Shown: one piece after another, positions 1 through 10,400 of the stretch
How the letters are laid out: each line of letters starts with the position of its first letter
Numbering within the stretch: the stretch's first letter is position 1
DNA from: Gemmobacter caeni
GTDB lineage: Bacteria; Pseudomonadota; Alphaproteobacteria; Rhodobacterales; Rhodobacteraceae
Reading direction: 5' to 3'
DNA length: 64,000 nucleotides
Assembly: GCF_003054195.1 (NCBI RefSeq)
Contig: NZ_QBKP01000006.1
Span: 1-64,000, forward strand
Notes under the pieces: model-generated
What the model was told of the DNA's origin: nothing
Seen by the model: the letters and a program-made list of their open reading frames with translations, nothing else
Database searches by the model: none
Made by a program: the position numbers and the translations under genes

Positions 1-350
1 TCGACAATATTCTCGGTATCCAGCAGGTCGCGCAGGCTTTCAAGCCCAAAGGCGGCCAGGAATGTCTCGGTGGTGACGAAGGTATAGGGCGCGCCACGGC
101 GGGGCTCGCGCGGGCCGGTGGCGATCAGGTCGCGCTCGGCCAGCCGGCCGATCAGGTCGCGGCTGATCTCTTTCCCGAAGATCTCTTTCAGGCCGTCGCG
201 GCTGATCGGCTGATGAAACGCGATCGCCGCCAGCACGGCGAGGTCGAATTCATAGGCGCGCACCGCATCAGGGATCAGGCAGGACAAAGCCATGGCGCCC
301 TGCGGCAGGATCATCAGACCCAGAACGGCCGCCAGCCTCGCAATACGCAT
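1..350 (-). CDS. scpB: ScpB-like segregation/condensation protein, C-terminal part only, runs off the window edge
   Basis: The reading frame enters from the left edge and reads back to an ATG at 350 with a good GGAG ribosome site 6 bases before it. Residues from about 34 on match the second winged-helix domain of the Rhodobacterales ScpB paralogue (FDLAVLAAIAFHQPISRDGL, then GKEISRDLIGRL, FVTTETFLAAFGLESLRDL). ScpB bridges ScpA and the SMC heads in the condensin complex. What is odd is the start: the first 30 residues look like a secretion signal followed by ALSCLIPDAVRAY, and the roughly 90-residue first winged helix normal for ScpB is absent. Only 54 bases separate the start from the upstream gene, so it is not hidden nearby. 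The end lies outside the window. Confidence 0.7.
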   Translation of the reverse strand, partial: MRIARLAAVLGLMILPQGAMALSCLIPDAVRAYEFDLAVLAAIAFHQPISRDGLKEIFGKEISRDLIGRLAERDLIATGPREPRRGAPYTFVTTETFLAAFGLESLRDLLDTENIV

Positions 351-404
351 CTTTTGCTCCTTCCATTTCCCCACAGGACGCAGATCATTGAGCGTTCCTT
401 GGCC

Positions 405-1067
405 TCAGCCCGCCGTTTCCAGCACCTCGGCCAGTGACAGGCCCAGATCGGCGAAGCGCTCCATCTCCCCCACGGACCACAGATCGGAGCGCAACCGCAG
501 GCGCAGGCCGCCGGGGCCAAGGATCACGATGGGGAATCGCCGCTCTGCCGGGTGATCGCGCCGCCAGGCCGCCAGCAGCGGGTGCAGCCGGGTCGCATCC
601 GGCAGGGGCACGCTTTCACTGGAACTGAACACCGTGCCCCCGAAGCCGGTTGCCTCCGGGCGTGGCACCAATGGCCCCATTTCACCTGCGGTCAACAGGG
701 ACATGGCGACGGTCCCGCCCGTCAGCCGCGCGGCCAGCGCCGCCTCTGCGCCGTCCAGCGTCGGGCCGATGACCACATGCCCCGGCCATGGCACACCCGG
801 CGCCTCGAACTCGGTCGCAAAGACCGATGTGCCGGTTTCACCCTGAACATAGCGCCGGGTCTCTGCCCGCCAGCCGGGACCGGACAGCCGCAGCTTACGT
901 GCCTTTCCGCCGGTTTCCTCGACCAGCGCCGCCTGCCAGCCACGCCGCGCGGCCAGCGCCGCCGCCCCCTTGCGCAGCCTCGCACTTCCCCGCCCAGCCG
1001 TCAGCAGCAGGATCGTACCAAAGGCGACAATGATCAGCGCCAGCGCCACCAGCCCGAGGGCATTCAT
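405..1067 (-). CDS. Hypothetical protein with one N-terminal membrane segment
   Basis: I do not recognise a named family. The protein is 220 residues with a hydrophobic segment at about residues 3-24 (LGLVALALIIVAFGTILLLT), then a soluble Arg/Gly/Ala-rich domain with strand-like stretches such as FPIVILGPGGLRLRLR near the end. It is therefore probably an inner-membrane-anchored cytoplasmic protein. A second in-frame ATG at 1085 adds MEAEPG and has a G-rich stretch in front, so the start is uncertain by six codons. It lies just upstream of the shortened scpB in the same direction and is divergent from ddaH. No catalytic motif was seen. Confidence 0.6.
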   Translation of the reverse strand: MNALGLVALALIIVAFGTILLLTAGRGSARLRKGAAALAARRGWQAALVEETGGKARKLRLSGPGWRAETRRYVQGETGTSVFATEFEAPGVPWPGHVVIGPTLDGAEAALAARLTGGTVAMSLLTAGEMGPLVPRPEATGFGGTVFSSSESVPLPDATRLHPLLAAWRRDHPAERRFPIVILGPGGLRLRLRSDLWSVGEMERFADLGLSLAEVLETAG

Positions 1068-1232
1068 GCCCGGTTCCGCTTCCATGATGCCCCCCGGCGC
1101 CGGGACAGGCGCCTGATCCCCATTCAGTAACCGGATCAGCGTAGGCCGCCCCTTGCCTGGGGTGCAAGCGCGACGCGCTGGCCCGGGCGCGGCGGTCGTG
1201 CTAACCACAGGCAAAGCGCGAAGGAACAGCCC

Positions 1233-2030
1233 ATGTCCGACAGGTCTTACCGTTTCACCCATGCGATCACCCGCAAGCCTGCCGCCTCGATCATCGCGGG
1301 TCTGCGCGCGGTGGATACCGGCACGCCCGACCTTGCCACGATGCAGGCTCATCACGCCGATTACATCGCGACCCTGCGCGAAACCGGCGCCACGGTGATC
1401 GAACTGGAGGCGCTGGATGCCTATCCCGACAGCGTGTTCGTGGAAGATACCGCGCTTTGCCTGCCTTCCGGCGCCGTCGTGATGCGCCCCGGCGCCCCCT
1501 CGCGCCTGGGCGAAGCCGCCGAGATGGCGCCGCATCTGGCCGCCCTTTACGGCGACATCCGCCGCATCGAGGGCGCGGACAGCTTCATCGAAGGCGGCGA
1601 CATCCTGATGACCGAGACGGAAATCCTCGTCGGGCGGTCGGCCCGCACCAATGCGGCAGGCATCGCCGAACTGGCCCGCCTGACCGCCGATTGGGGCGAG
1701 GTGGTGCGCGAGGTCCATACGCCTCCCGGCGTACTGCATTTCAAGACCGACTGTTCGCTGCTGGATGCTGAAACCATCCTGTCGACCACGCGCCTTTCGG
1801 CCTCCGGCTGCTTCCAGGGCTATCGTCTGATCGACGTGGCCGAGGGCGAGGAAGCGGCCGCCAACACCATCCGCTTCAACGATCTGGTGCTGATGCCCGC
1901 AGGCTTCCCCCGCACCCGCGACCGGCTGGTGCAGGCGGGTTACGATGTGCGCGAGATCGGCAACAGCGAATGCGCCAAACTCGACGGCGGCATGTCCTGC
2001 CTCAGCCTGCGTTTCACGCCGAAGCCCTAA
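1233..2030 (+). CDS. ddaH: Dimethylargininase (N(G),N(G)-dimethylarginine dimethylaminohydrolase)
   Basis: Hydrolyses methylated arginines (or free arginine in some relatives) to citrulline plus an amine, in the cytoplasm. At 265 residues it has normal family length. The pentein-fold landmarks are present: FVED at about 69-72, EGGD at 120-123, the catalytic His in VLHFKTDCS at about 169, and the nucleophile Cys256 in LDGGMSCLS. Family members use a Cys-His-Glu triad of this layout. Start ATG is preceded by GAAGGA. It is transcribed alone; its stop overlaps the stop of the convergent gene at 2027. Nothing in the sequence distinguishes dimethylarginine from arginine as substrate. Confidence 0.88.
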   Translation: MSDRSYRFTHAITRKPAASIIAGLRAVDTGTPDLATMQAHHADYIATLRETGATVIELEALDAYPDSVFVEDTALCLPSGAVVMRPGAPSRLGEAAEMAPHLAALYGDIRRIEGADSFIEGGDILMTETEILVGRSARTNAAGIAELARLTADWGEVVREVHTPPGVLHFKTDCSLLDAETILSTTRLSASGCFQGYRLIDVAEGEEAAANTIRFNDLVLMPAGFPRTRDRLVQAGYDVREIGNSECAKLDGGMSCLSLRFTPKP

Positions 2031-2431
2031 GGCATCAGCACCGCCGCACGTTCATAAGTGGCACTGTCGGCGGTGCCGTCGTCATAAACGACCATCACAT
2101 CCACCCGCTGCACCGATCCTGCCGGCAGCACCGCATAGGGCAGCCGGTCGGCCCCGATGGCATTGGGCTGCGCCGTGCCCTCGCGGCAGGGCTCCATCGC
2201 CCAGTCGGTCAGCGGGCCGCCGTTGATGGCATAAACCACCCGGTCCAGCCCGCAGCGCCAGCTTTCCAGATGGGTGAAATACAGAAGATCCTGCCCATCG
2301 TAATCACGCAGGGCAATCCAGTTGCCCCTGGTGGCCTGTAGGATCGGCCGTACCTCGGCCGCCGTGGTCATCTGCTGGGCGAACACCGGGGTGGCCGCCA
2401 GAAAAACAAACGGAAGAACGATCCGCAACAT
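2027..2431 (-). CDS. Small secreted protein of unknown function
   Basis: A 134-residue protein with a clear signal peptide (MLRIVLPFVFLAATPVFA, cleavage likely after VFA-QQ). The mature part holds two Cys (SWRCGLD and MEPCREG) that could form a disulphide, plus LLYFTHLESWRCGL and a C-terminal VVYDDGTADSATYER stretch. I do not recognise a named domain; related secreted proteins of unknown function are common in Rhodobacterales. An ATG at 2431 with AAAGG upstream is the natural start because the signal peptide begins there. Its last bases overlap the end of ddaH on the opposite strand. Confidence 0.65.
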   Translation of the reverse strand: MLRIVLPFVFLAATPVFAQQMTTAAEVRPILQATRGNWIALRDYDGQDLLYFTHLESWRCGLDRVVYAINGGPLTDWAMEPCREGTAQPNAIGADRLPYAVLPAGSVQRVDVMVVYDDGTADSATYERAAVLMP

Positions 2432-2518
2432 GATGAAAACCCTTTCAAAACGAAGATTTTGACGCCCGCGCGCCTGTTCTGTAGGGTGGCCGGGCAAAAC
2501 CAGACGAGTATCCGCATC

Positions 2519-3520
2519 ATGGCAAAGGTTCCCGGCGCGGGGCAATCCTTCAATATTCTCGCCATCATGCAGGCGGGACGCCTGCAACATGAGGCCGTGT
2601 TGCTTGCGGCCTCCTTGCGCCATTGCAACCCCGGCTTCCGGGGCCAGCTGTTTCTGGCAGAGCCGCAGCCCGGCCCGCGCTGGCAGGAGGATCCGCGCGT
2701 GACCAACAGCGCCGTGCGCGAGCTTCTGGCCGAACTGGGCGCAGTGTTCCTGCCCTTTGAAAACAAGGTGTTCGGCCAGTCCTACCCCTATGGCAACAAG
2801 ATCGAGGCGCTGACCGCGCTGCCGGACGAACCATTCCTGTTTCTGGATACCGACACGCTGATCACCGGCAGCTTCGACACCGTTGGGTTCGATTTCACCC
2901 GCCCTTCGGCCTCGATGCGTCGGGAGGGCACATGGCCCGAGCTGGAGCTTTACGGTCCCGGTTATGCCGCCACCTGGAAATCGTTGTATGACCGTTTCGG
3001 GCTGGAGTTCGACAGCACGCTGGACCTGAGCCAGCCTGACGAATACTGGCAGCGCTACCTCTATTTCAACGCGGGCTGGTTCTTCCATCAAAGCCCGCAG
3101 GCTTTCGGGCAGCGTTTTCTGGATTACGCACGCGAAATCCGCGACAACCGTCCCGATGCGCTGGTCTGTCAGACGCTGGACCCTTGGCTGGACCAGATCG
3201 CGCTGCCGCTGGTCATCCATTCCTTCGGGGGGGGCCGTCCGGGGCCGGAGCTGGCGGGGCTGGATGGCGATGTGACCTGCCACTATCGCACCCTGCCCCT
3301 GCTCTATGCCCGCGAAAGTGACCACGCCGTCGCGGTGCTGGAGGAGGTGTGCAACCAGAAGCCGGTGAAAAAGGTCTTGCGGGAATATGAAGCCTTCCGG
3401 CGCATGGTGTTCCAGCCCAAAGGCCGCAAGGCACGCGCGCTGTTTGACCGCAGCGACCTGCCTCACCGCGAGCATGTGATCCGCAACACCCTGAAGCGGA
3501 ACGGCTTCTGGTATCGCTGA
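2519..3520 (+). CDS. Glycosyltransferase-like protein with DxD motif
   Basis: A 333-residue protein. The core LDTDTLITGSF at about residues 113-123 looks like the DxD metal/nucleotide-sugar site of GT-A fold glycosyltransferases, preceded by a Rossmann-like start (SFNILAIMQAGRLQHEAVLL) and followed by YLYFNAGWFFHQSPQAFG, typical of GT8-like enzymes. The substrate cannot be told. ATG at 2519 is preferred; an in-frame TTG at 2459 would add 20 residues without a family reason. It ends 8 bases before the next gene, which probably acts on the same glycan. Confidence 0.6.
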   Translation: MAKVPGAGQSFNILAIMQAGRLQHEAVLLAASLRHCNPGFRGQLFLAEPQPGPRWQEDPRVTNSAVRELLAELGAVFLPFENKVFGQSYPYGNKIEALTALPDEPFLFLDTDTLITGSFDTVGFDFTRPSASMRREGTWPELELYGPGYAATWKSLYDRFGLEFDSTLDLSQPDEYWQRYLYFNAGWFFHQSPQAFGQRFLDYAREIRDNRPDALVCQTLDPWLDQIALPLVIHSFGGGRPGPELAGLDGDVTCHYRTLPLLYARESDHAVAVLEEVCNQKPVKKVLREYEAFRRMVFQPKGRKARALFDRSDLPHREHVIRNTLKRNGFWYR

Positions 3521-3528
3521 CACAGCAG

Positions 3529-5190
3529 ATGGCACCGCCTCTCACCCCTGCCCTGCTGTCGCCGCTTGCGGCCTTTGCAACCGCGCATCTTGCGGGGGAA
3601 CCTGCGCCGCTGCCCGATCTGCCGGCAGAGATCCGGGATCAGCGGCTGGTCCATCTGACCCTGCGCCGCAAGGGCAGCTTGCAAATGGCCTTCTGGGCGC
3701 AGGGCGCCGGGCTGGCTGACGCCCTTGCGCATAGTCTTGCGCAGGCCCGTGCCGCGCTGGCGGCGGGGCGCCGCTCGCCCCCCGACATGCTGCTGCTGGA
3801 TATCACCGGGGCACCCGAGCCCCTGGACCCCGATGACCTGCGCCGGGGGCGTTGCAATGCGTTTCGCGGGATCTTTGGGATGGAATTGCGCGCGGCGGGG
3901 CGGCTGGCGCGGATCGCACCATCCCTGATGATCGCGCGCAATCTGACACCTGCGCGCGCGCTGGAACTTTTACAAGCGGACCTGTCCCAACCGCCTGAGG
4001 CGCCGGTTGAGGCGCTGCGCCTTCCCGCCGTCCAGATTCTGCTGGAACTGCCGCAGGGCCGGGCGCGGCCACTGATGCGCGGGCAGCCGGTGGTGCCACA
4101 AACGGCGATCACCCGTACCAGGGTGGCGGAAATGGCCGCCTTGATGACCGGCTGGATGCAGCGCGGCGTCTCACCTTCGGGCCGGGCGACCTACAAATAC
4201 TGGCCCTCCTCGGGGCAGTATGCGCTGTCCAACAACATGATCCGACAGTTCATGGGCAGCGCCTGCCTTGCCCGCGCCGCCGCACGCCCCGAGGCACCTC
4301 AGGGGCTGGCCGAGGCGCGCGACCGCAACTTTGCCCATAACTTCCATCATTGGTATCGCGACGAGGGCGCCTTTGGCGTGATTGTCGAGGGTCCGAAGGT
4401 CAAGCTGGGGGCCGCTGCCGTCGCGCTGGGGGCCATCCTCGATCTGCCCGCCCCTGCGGCCTATGCCACCGAGCTGCGGGGGCTCGCCGCCTTTCTGAAG
4501 GCGATGCAGCACCCGGAGGGCCGGTTCACCTGCTTTCTGCGCCCGCCGGGGCGTGAGGATGATTGTCAGAATTTCTACCCCGGCGAGGCGTTGCTGGCGC
4601 TGATGCGGCTATACCGTCATACCGGCGATCCTGCCCTGCTGGATCAGGTTGCGCGTGGCTTCGCCCATTATCGCGACTGGCATCGCGCGCAGCCGAACCC
4701 GGCTTTCGTGCCCTGGCACAGCATGGCGCTGGCGCTTTATCACGCCGAAACCGGCGACGCCGCCGCCGCTGCTTTCGTGTTCGAGATGAACGACTGGCTT
4801 CTGGGCATGCAGCAGGGCGATGAGGCCCCCACCGATGTGCAGGGCGAGTTCTTCGACCCTGCCCGGCCGGAGTTCGGCCCCCCCCATGCCTCTGCCACAG
4901 GCGTGTATCTGGAAGGGCTGGTCGAGGCCTTCGCGCTGGCACGCGCCCTGGGTGACCGCGACCGGGAAAGCCGCTATCGCCGCGCCATCCTGCGCGGGTT
5001 GCGATCACTGCGCCAGCTACAGTTCCGCCATGCCAGCGACATGGGCTATATCACCCGCCGCAGCGCAGTTCTGGGCGGACTGCGGTCCTCGGCCTTCGAC
5101 AATACGCTGCGCATCGACAATGTGCAGCATGGGTTGATGGCGATTTTCCGCATTCTCGACCTGTTTTCGGATGCGGATTATCGAATGTGA
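3529..5190 (+). CDS. Six-hairpin glycosidase-like (alpha/alpha toroid) protein
   Basis: A 553-residue protein, probably translationally coupled to the preceding glycosyltransferase-like gene because it starts 8 bases after its stop and lacks a strong ribosome site of its own. Residues about 220-530 are helical pairs with repeated aromatic motifs: ATYKYWPSSGQYALSNNMI near 220, DDCQNFYPGEALLALMRLYR near 344, WHSMALALYHAETGD near 395 and DNTLRIDNVQHGLMAIFR near the end. This pattern resembles epimerase/lyase/glycosidase toroids. The first 200 residues form a separate alpha/beta domain I do not recognise. No signal peptide, so a cytoplasmic role. Function is inferred only from fold-like patterns. 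Confidence 0.55.
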   Translation: MAPPLTPALLSPLAAFATAHLAGEPAPLPDLPAEIRDQRLVHLTLRRKGSLQMAFWAQGAGLADALAHSLAQARAALAAGRRSPPDMLLLDITGAPEPLDPDDLRRGRCNAFRGIFGMELRAAGRLARIAPSLMIARNLTPARALELLQADLSQPPEAPVEALRLPAVQILLELPQGRARPLMRGQPVVPQTAITRTRVAEMAALMTGWMQRGVSPSGRATYKYWPSSGQYALSNNMIRQFMGSACLARAAARPEAPQGLAEARDRNFAHNFHHWYRDEGAFGVIVEGPKVKLGAAAVALGAILDLPAPAAYATELRGLAAFLKAMQHPEGRFTCFLRPPGREDDCQNFYPGEALLALMRLYRHTGDPALLDQVARGFAHYRDWHRAQPNPAFVPWHSMALALYHAETGDAAAAAFVFEMNDWLLGMQQGDEAPTDVQGEFFDPARPEFGPPHASATGVYLEGLVEAFALARALGDRDRESRYRRAILRGLRSLRQLQFRHASDMGYITRRSAVLGGLRSSAFDNTLRIDNVQHGLMAIFRILDLFSDADYRM

Positions 5191-5271
5191 CCCCGCCGGC
5201 CCGATCCTCCGTTGCCTGCCGCGCGGCTGTCCCCTAACCTCCGCCGCGACTGCATTCCGGGGAGGAGACCC

Positions 5272-6561
<1,290 letters not shown>

Positions 6562-6565
6562 AACA

Positions 6566-6596
6566 AAAAGGGGCGCCACCGGGCGCCCCTTTCAAT
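6566..6596 (+). terminator. Rho-independent terminator after metY
   Basis: An 8-bp perfect GC stem GGGGCGCC/GGCGCCCC (6570-6577 with 6582-6589), loop ACCG, flanked by a run of A on the left and TTT on the right. It lies between two converging genes and can serve both. Confidence 0.85.
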
Positions 6597-6597
6597 T

Positions 6598-7290
6598 TTA
6601 CTGGCCGATTTCCCAGACGATCGTCACCTGCATCGCGGTTTCGACCTCACCTCCCGCCATCGGCACCGGGGCCGCCTCGGCCGCCATGCGGAACATCGGC
6701 GCCGGGTAATTGCCGCCGCCACCGCCTTCGGTGATCGTCACGATGGGACCAAGCGTCACACCCGCAGCCTCGGCCAGAACAGCAGCCCGCGCCTTTGCGT
6801 CGGCGACCGCACGCTTGCGCGCCTCGGCCTCGACCGGGGAGGGATCGGCCAGACCGAAATTCACCCCGTTCAGTGTATTGGCGCCGTCCTTCACGGCCGC
6901 ATCCAGCACATTGCCAAGACCATCCAGCGCGCGCACCCGCACGGTCAGCATGTTGGAGGCGATATAGCCGGAAATCCGCGACCCGCCGGTCGAACTGTCA
7001 TTCTGCCAGTTCGGGTTCAGCGACAGCCCCGAGGTCTGAAGATCGCCGGGGGCGATTCCCGCCTGGGTCAGCCGCGCCATGACCGCCGCCAGCGCGGTCG
7101 AATTTGCCGCCAGCGCCTCGGCTGCGGTCTTGCCTTCGGTGGTTACACCGAGGCTGACGCTGGCCATGTCAGGCGCCTGCGCCACACGCCCTTCGCCGGT
7201 AACGGTCAGCGTCGCCGGGGCAGCCGCGGCAAAGCCGGCAAAACCGGCCACCATGGCAGCCGCCAGAAGGGTCGAACGGAAAGCTTGCAT
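6598..7290 (-). CDS. SIMPL (DUF541) periplasmic protein
   Basis: A 230-residue secreted protein: signal peptide MQAFRSTLLAAAMVAGFAGF ending near AAAAP, then the DUF541 pattern LTVTGEGRVAQAPDMASVSL, SGLSLNPNW and the conserved late block RKRAVADAKARAAVLAEAAG. SIMPL-domain proteins such as E. coli YggE are linked to oxidative-stress tolerance, but the biochemical role is unsettled. The ATG at 7290 is set by the signal peptide and by a clear AAGGAGAT site before it. Transcribed alone, divergent from the large gene at 7463. Confidence 0.85.
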   Translation of the reverse strand: MQAFRSTLLAAAMVAGFAGFAAAAPATLTVTGEGRVAQAPDMASVSLGVTTEGKTAAEALAANSTALAAVMARLTQAGIAPGDLQTSGLSLNPNWQNDSSTGGSRISGYIASNMLTVRVRALDGLGNVLDAAVKDGANTLNGVNFGLADPSPVEAEARKRAVADAKARAAVLAEAAGVTLGPIVTITEGGGGGNYPAPMFRMAAEAAPVPMAGGEVETAMQVTIVWEIGQ

Positions 7291-7462
7291 CGTGATCTCC
7301 TTGTCCTGATGCGACATTCGCCTGTTATGACGTCCGGCAAAAGCCGATCCTTGGCGTTCACGGGGGTGTTTTTCTTTCATTCGGCGGAAAGCTGCTATAG
7401 TGACTTCGGCGGGCGGCGGCTGCGACTCCCCGCATCCTGCCAAGAGTGCTAGACCTCGTGCA

Positions 7463-10400
7463 ATGAAACCAAATTTCGCCCTGAACTTCTCTGACGACGG
7501 CATCAGCCTGCTGCATCGCACCGCGCGCGGCTGGCTGGAAGTGGGCTCCACCGCGCTGGACGCGCCCGATCTCGGCGAAGCACTGAATTACCTGCGCCGT
7601 TCGGCGCTGGGGCTTGCCCCGCATGGCGTGACCTCCAAGCTGGTCATTCCCAATTCGCAGATCCTCTATACCGAGGTGGATGCTCCCGGCCCGGATGATG
7701 CGCACCGGCTGCAACAGATCCGCCGCGCGCTGGAAGGGGTGACGCCCTATGCCGTCGACGATCTGGCCTTTGACTGGTCGGGGGACGGCCCGCGCGTTCA
7801 GGTCGCCGTGATCGCGCGCGAAACGCTGCAAGAGGCGGAAGGCTTCGCCGCTGAATACAGGTTCAACCCGGTGTCCTTTGTCGCCATCCCCGACGAAGGC
7901 CGCTTTACCGGCGAGCCGTGGTTCGGCCCCTCGTCCATCGCCCCCGAGGTCTTGCCACAGGGCGAAAGCGTGGAACGCGACGCCGAGCCGGTGCTGATGA
8001 TCAGCCGGGAAACCCGCACGGCCGAAGCCCGGCATGAGGCTACCAGTCCGCCGGAGCCCACGGTTTCGGCAGCGCCCGAGCCCGCCCCTGTGCCGGAGCC
8101 CGAGGTTGAGCCCGTGCCAGAACCGGCCCCGGTCGAACCAGCTGCGCCTGTGCCCGCACCTGTCGAGGAGCCTGCCCCCGCGCCGGAGCCGGAAATCCCC
8201 GAGCCGGAACCCACTCCTGCGGAGCCGGAGCAGCCGGAACCCGAGGCCCCGCAGCCGGACCTGCCGGAACCCGCCCCGGACCTGCCTCCCGAACTGCCGG
8301 AACCGGAGCCGGAACCCGATCTGCCGTCCGCAGAGCCGGAACTGCCCGAACCTGCCGAGCCGGAAATCCCGCTGCCGGAATGGGAACCGGAGGTCGAACT
8401 GACAGCGGTTCAGGAGGTCGTGGCTGCGGCATACGAGGCCGCGCAGCACGAAGCTGCGCCTCCGCCCGCCGAGGTTGCGCAACAGCCCGAGCTGGATTTT
8501 TCGCCAGTCGCCGCTGCGCCCGCCCCGCCACCGCCGCAGGTGGCGGCGGAAAGCGTGCCCGAAGCGCCCTTCATCAGCATCGACATGGAGGAAGCCGAGG
8601 AACTGCCGGCCCGCCGCCGTGCCGTGCCGCCACTCGCGCGCAGCCCTGAGGTGATTCCGCCGGTTGCGCCGGGCAAGCGGAGCACTGGGCGCCGCGTGGC
8701 CGATCCGGGTCTGCCGGAAGAACCCCCGGCCTTCGCCTCGCGCCGCGCCGCCGGGCAAGAGCCGCCCGTGTCTGCCGAAGCCCCCAAGCTTTCCGTGACC
8801 AACGTCACAGCCCGGCGCAAGGCGCCTGCCGCACCGCTCAGCCCGCCGCCGCTGGCCAGCACGGCCGCCGAGGCCCGGAGCTATGCGCCGCCCGCCGAGG
8901 ACACCGCAACCGAGGATGATGTGCCGCCGCCGCTGGCCCCCGCGCTTCAGGCGCGTCTGGCAGCGCAACGCGCCGCGCCCGTCGCAAGCCGTCCGACCCG
9001 GACTGAGGCCGCCAAGCCTGCCGTCGCCAGGGATGCCGCGGCCAAGGCAGCAAAATCTCTTGGCGGGATGGTGACGGCCCCTGGCATTCCTGGCCTGGCA
9101 GCCGGACGCAAGGCAAAGCCCGCGCGCCAGATGTCGCCGCAGGCTGCGGCAGAAACGCTGGTCGCCCCGCCGCCGGGTGCGGTGGGAGAGCCGCCTTTCG
9201 GCATGGGCCGCCCGGCACGGCGTGGCAAGCCGCGGTTCCTCGGGCTGATCCTGACGGCGGCGCTCCTGCTGCTGTTGGGTCTGATCGCCGCATGGTCCAG
9301 TTTCTATCTGGCGCGTGGCGATGATACGGCCCCCGCCGAGGTTGCCGGCACGGATGGCACTCCGACGCTGGCCGCGCCCGACAGCGGGGCCGATCCGGCT
9401 TTCGCCGATGCCGCGCCGGAAGACACTCCGACGACCGAGGACGAGGCCGCCGCAGATGGTGTGCCCCTGCCCGAGGATGAGGCGGCTGCCGACGGGCAGG
9501 CGCTTGCCCCCGAAGCGGCACCGGTCGCCGAGCCTGCGCCCGAAGCCGCCTCGGGCACCGGCGCCGCCCCGGTGCCCCTGCCGGGCAGCCAGGATGAAAT
9601 CATCCTGTCCACCATGGATAACCCGCCCGAGGCACTGGATGCGCTGGCACTTGAGGCGCCGCAAACCACCGCTGATGCCGGGCCGGTTGCCCCTGCGCCG
9701 CCACCGCCCTTTGGCACGCAATATGAATTTGGAGCCGACGGGCTGATCAAGCCCACGGCGGAAGGCATCGTGACGCCGGATGGCGTGCGGCTTGTCGCCG
9801 GGTCGCCCCCGCGTGTGCCACCAACCCGCCCCGAGAGCATCGCGACGCAGGCCGCTGCGGCTCAGGCAGCGGCCGCACCTGCGGCAGAAGCAACGCCCGC
9901 CGAACCGGCACCCGAAGCCGCAACGGCGACGACAGCCGAACCGCCGCCCGCCGCCGACCCGGCGCTGGAGGGGTTCCGCCCGAAACCGCGCCCGGAAGGG
10001 CTGGCCACTGCCGCGCCTGCGCAGGATGACGCCGCGCTGGATATTCCGGCGGACCAGCGCATGACCAGCCGCCGCCCGCGCGAACGCCCTGCAAGCATTG
10101 CCGCACAGGTGGAACAGCGGCGGCTTGATGAGGAAGCCCGTCGCGTAGCCGAAGCCGCCTCGCTTTCCGCCGCTGCCGCAGCCGAAGCGCTTGCTGCGAC
10201 CGCGACGCAAACCGAGACGCCCGCTGTTGCGGATCGTGGCCCGGTCAGCCCGCTGGCCGTTGCCATCTCGCGCCGTCCCGCTGCCCGCCCGAAAGACCTG
10301 AGCCGCGCCGTCGAGGCCGCAGTGGCCGCAGCCGCCCGCCCGGTCAAGGAAGCCCCGGCCAAGGAAGTGGAGCCCGAGCCGAAACGTGTGGCCCGCAGCG

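Noticed and set aside
405-1739. 444-residue version of the first membrane protein
   Set aside because: Its first half is antisense to ddaH; the real start is at 1067 or 1085, just before the membrane segment.
2027-3535. Long minus-strand frame giving a 502-residue protein
   Set aside because: Only the last 134 residues, from the signal peptide at 2431, are credible; the rest is antisense to the glycosyltransferase-like gene.
5191-5271. SAM or SAH riboswitch before metY
   Set aside because: 81 bases without the conserved cores I know for SAM-II or SAH aptamers.
7358-10210. A 950-residue minus-strand open frame rich in Arg, Gly and Cys
   Set aside because: Antisense to the 1081-residue protein; open only because GC-rich P/A/E codons leave few stops on the other strand. 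No domain and no ribosome site.
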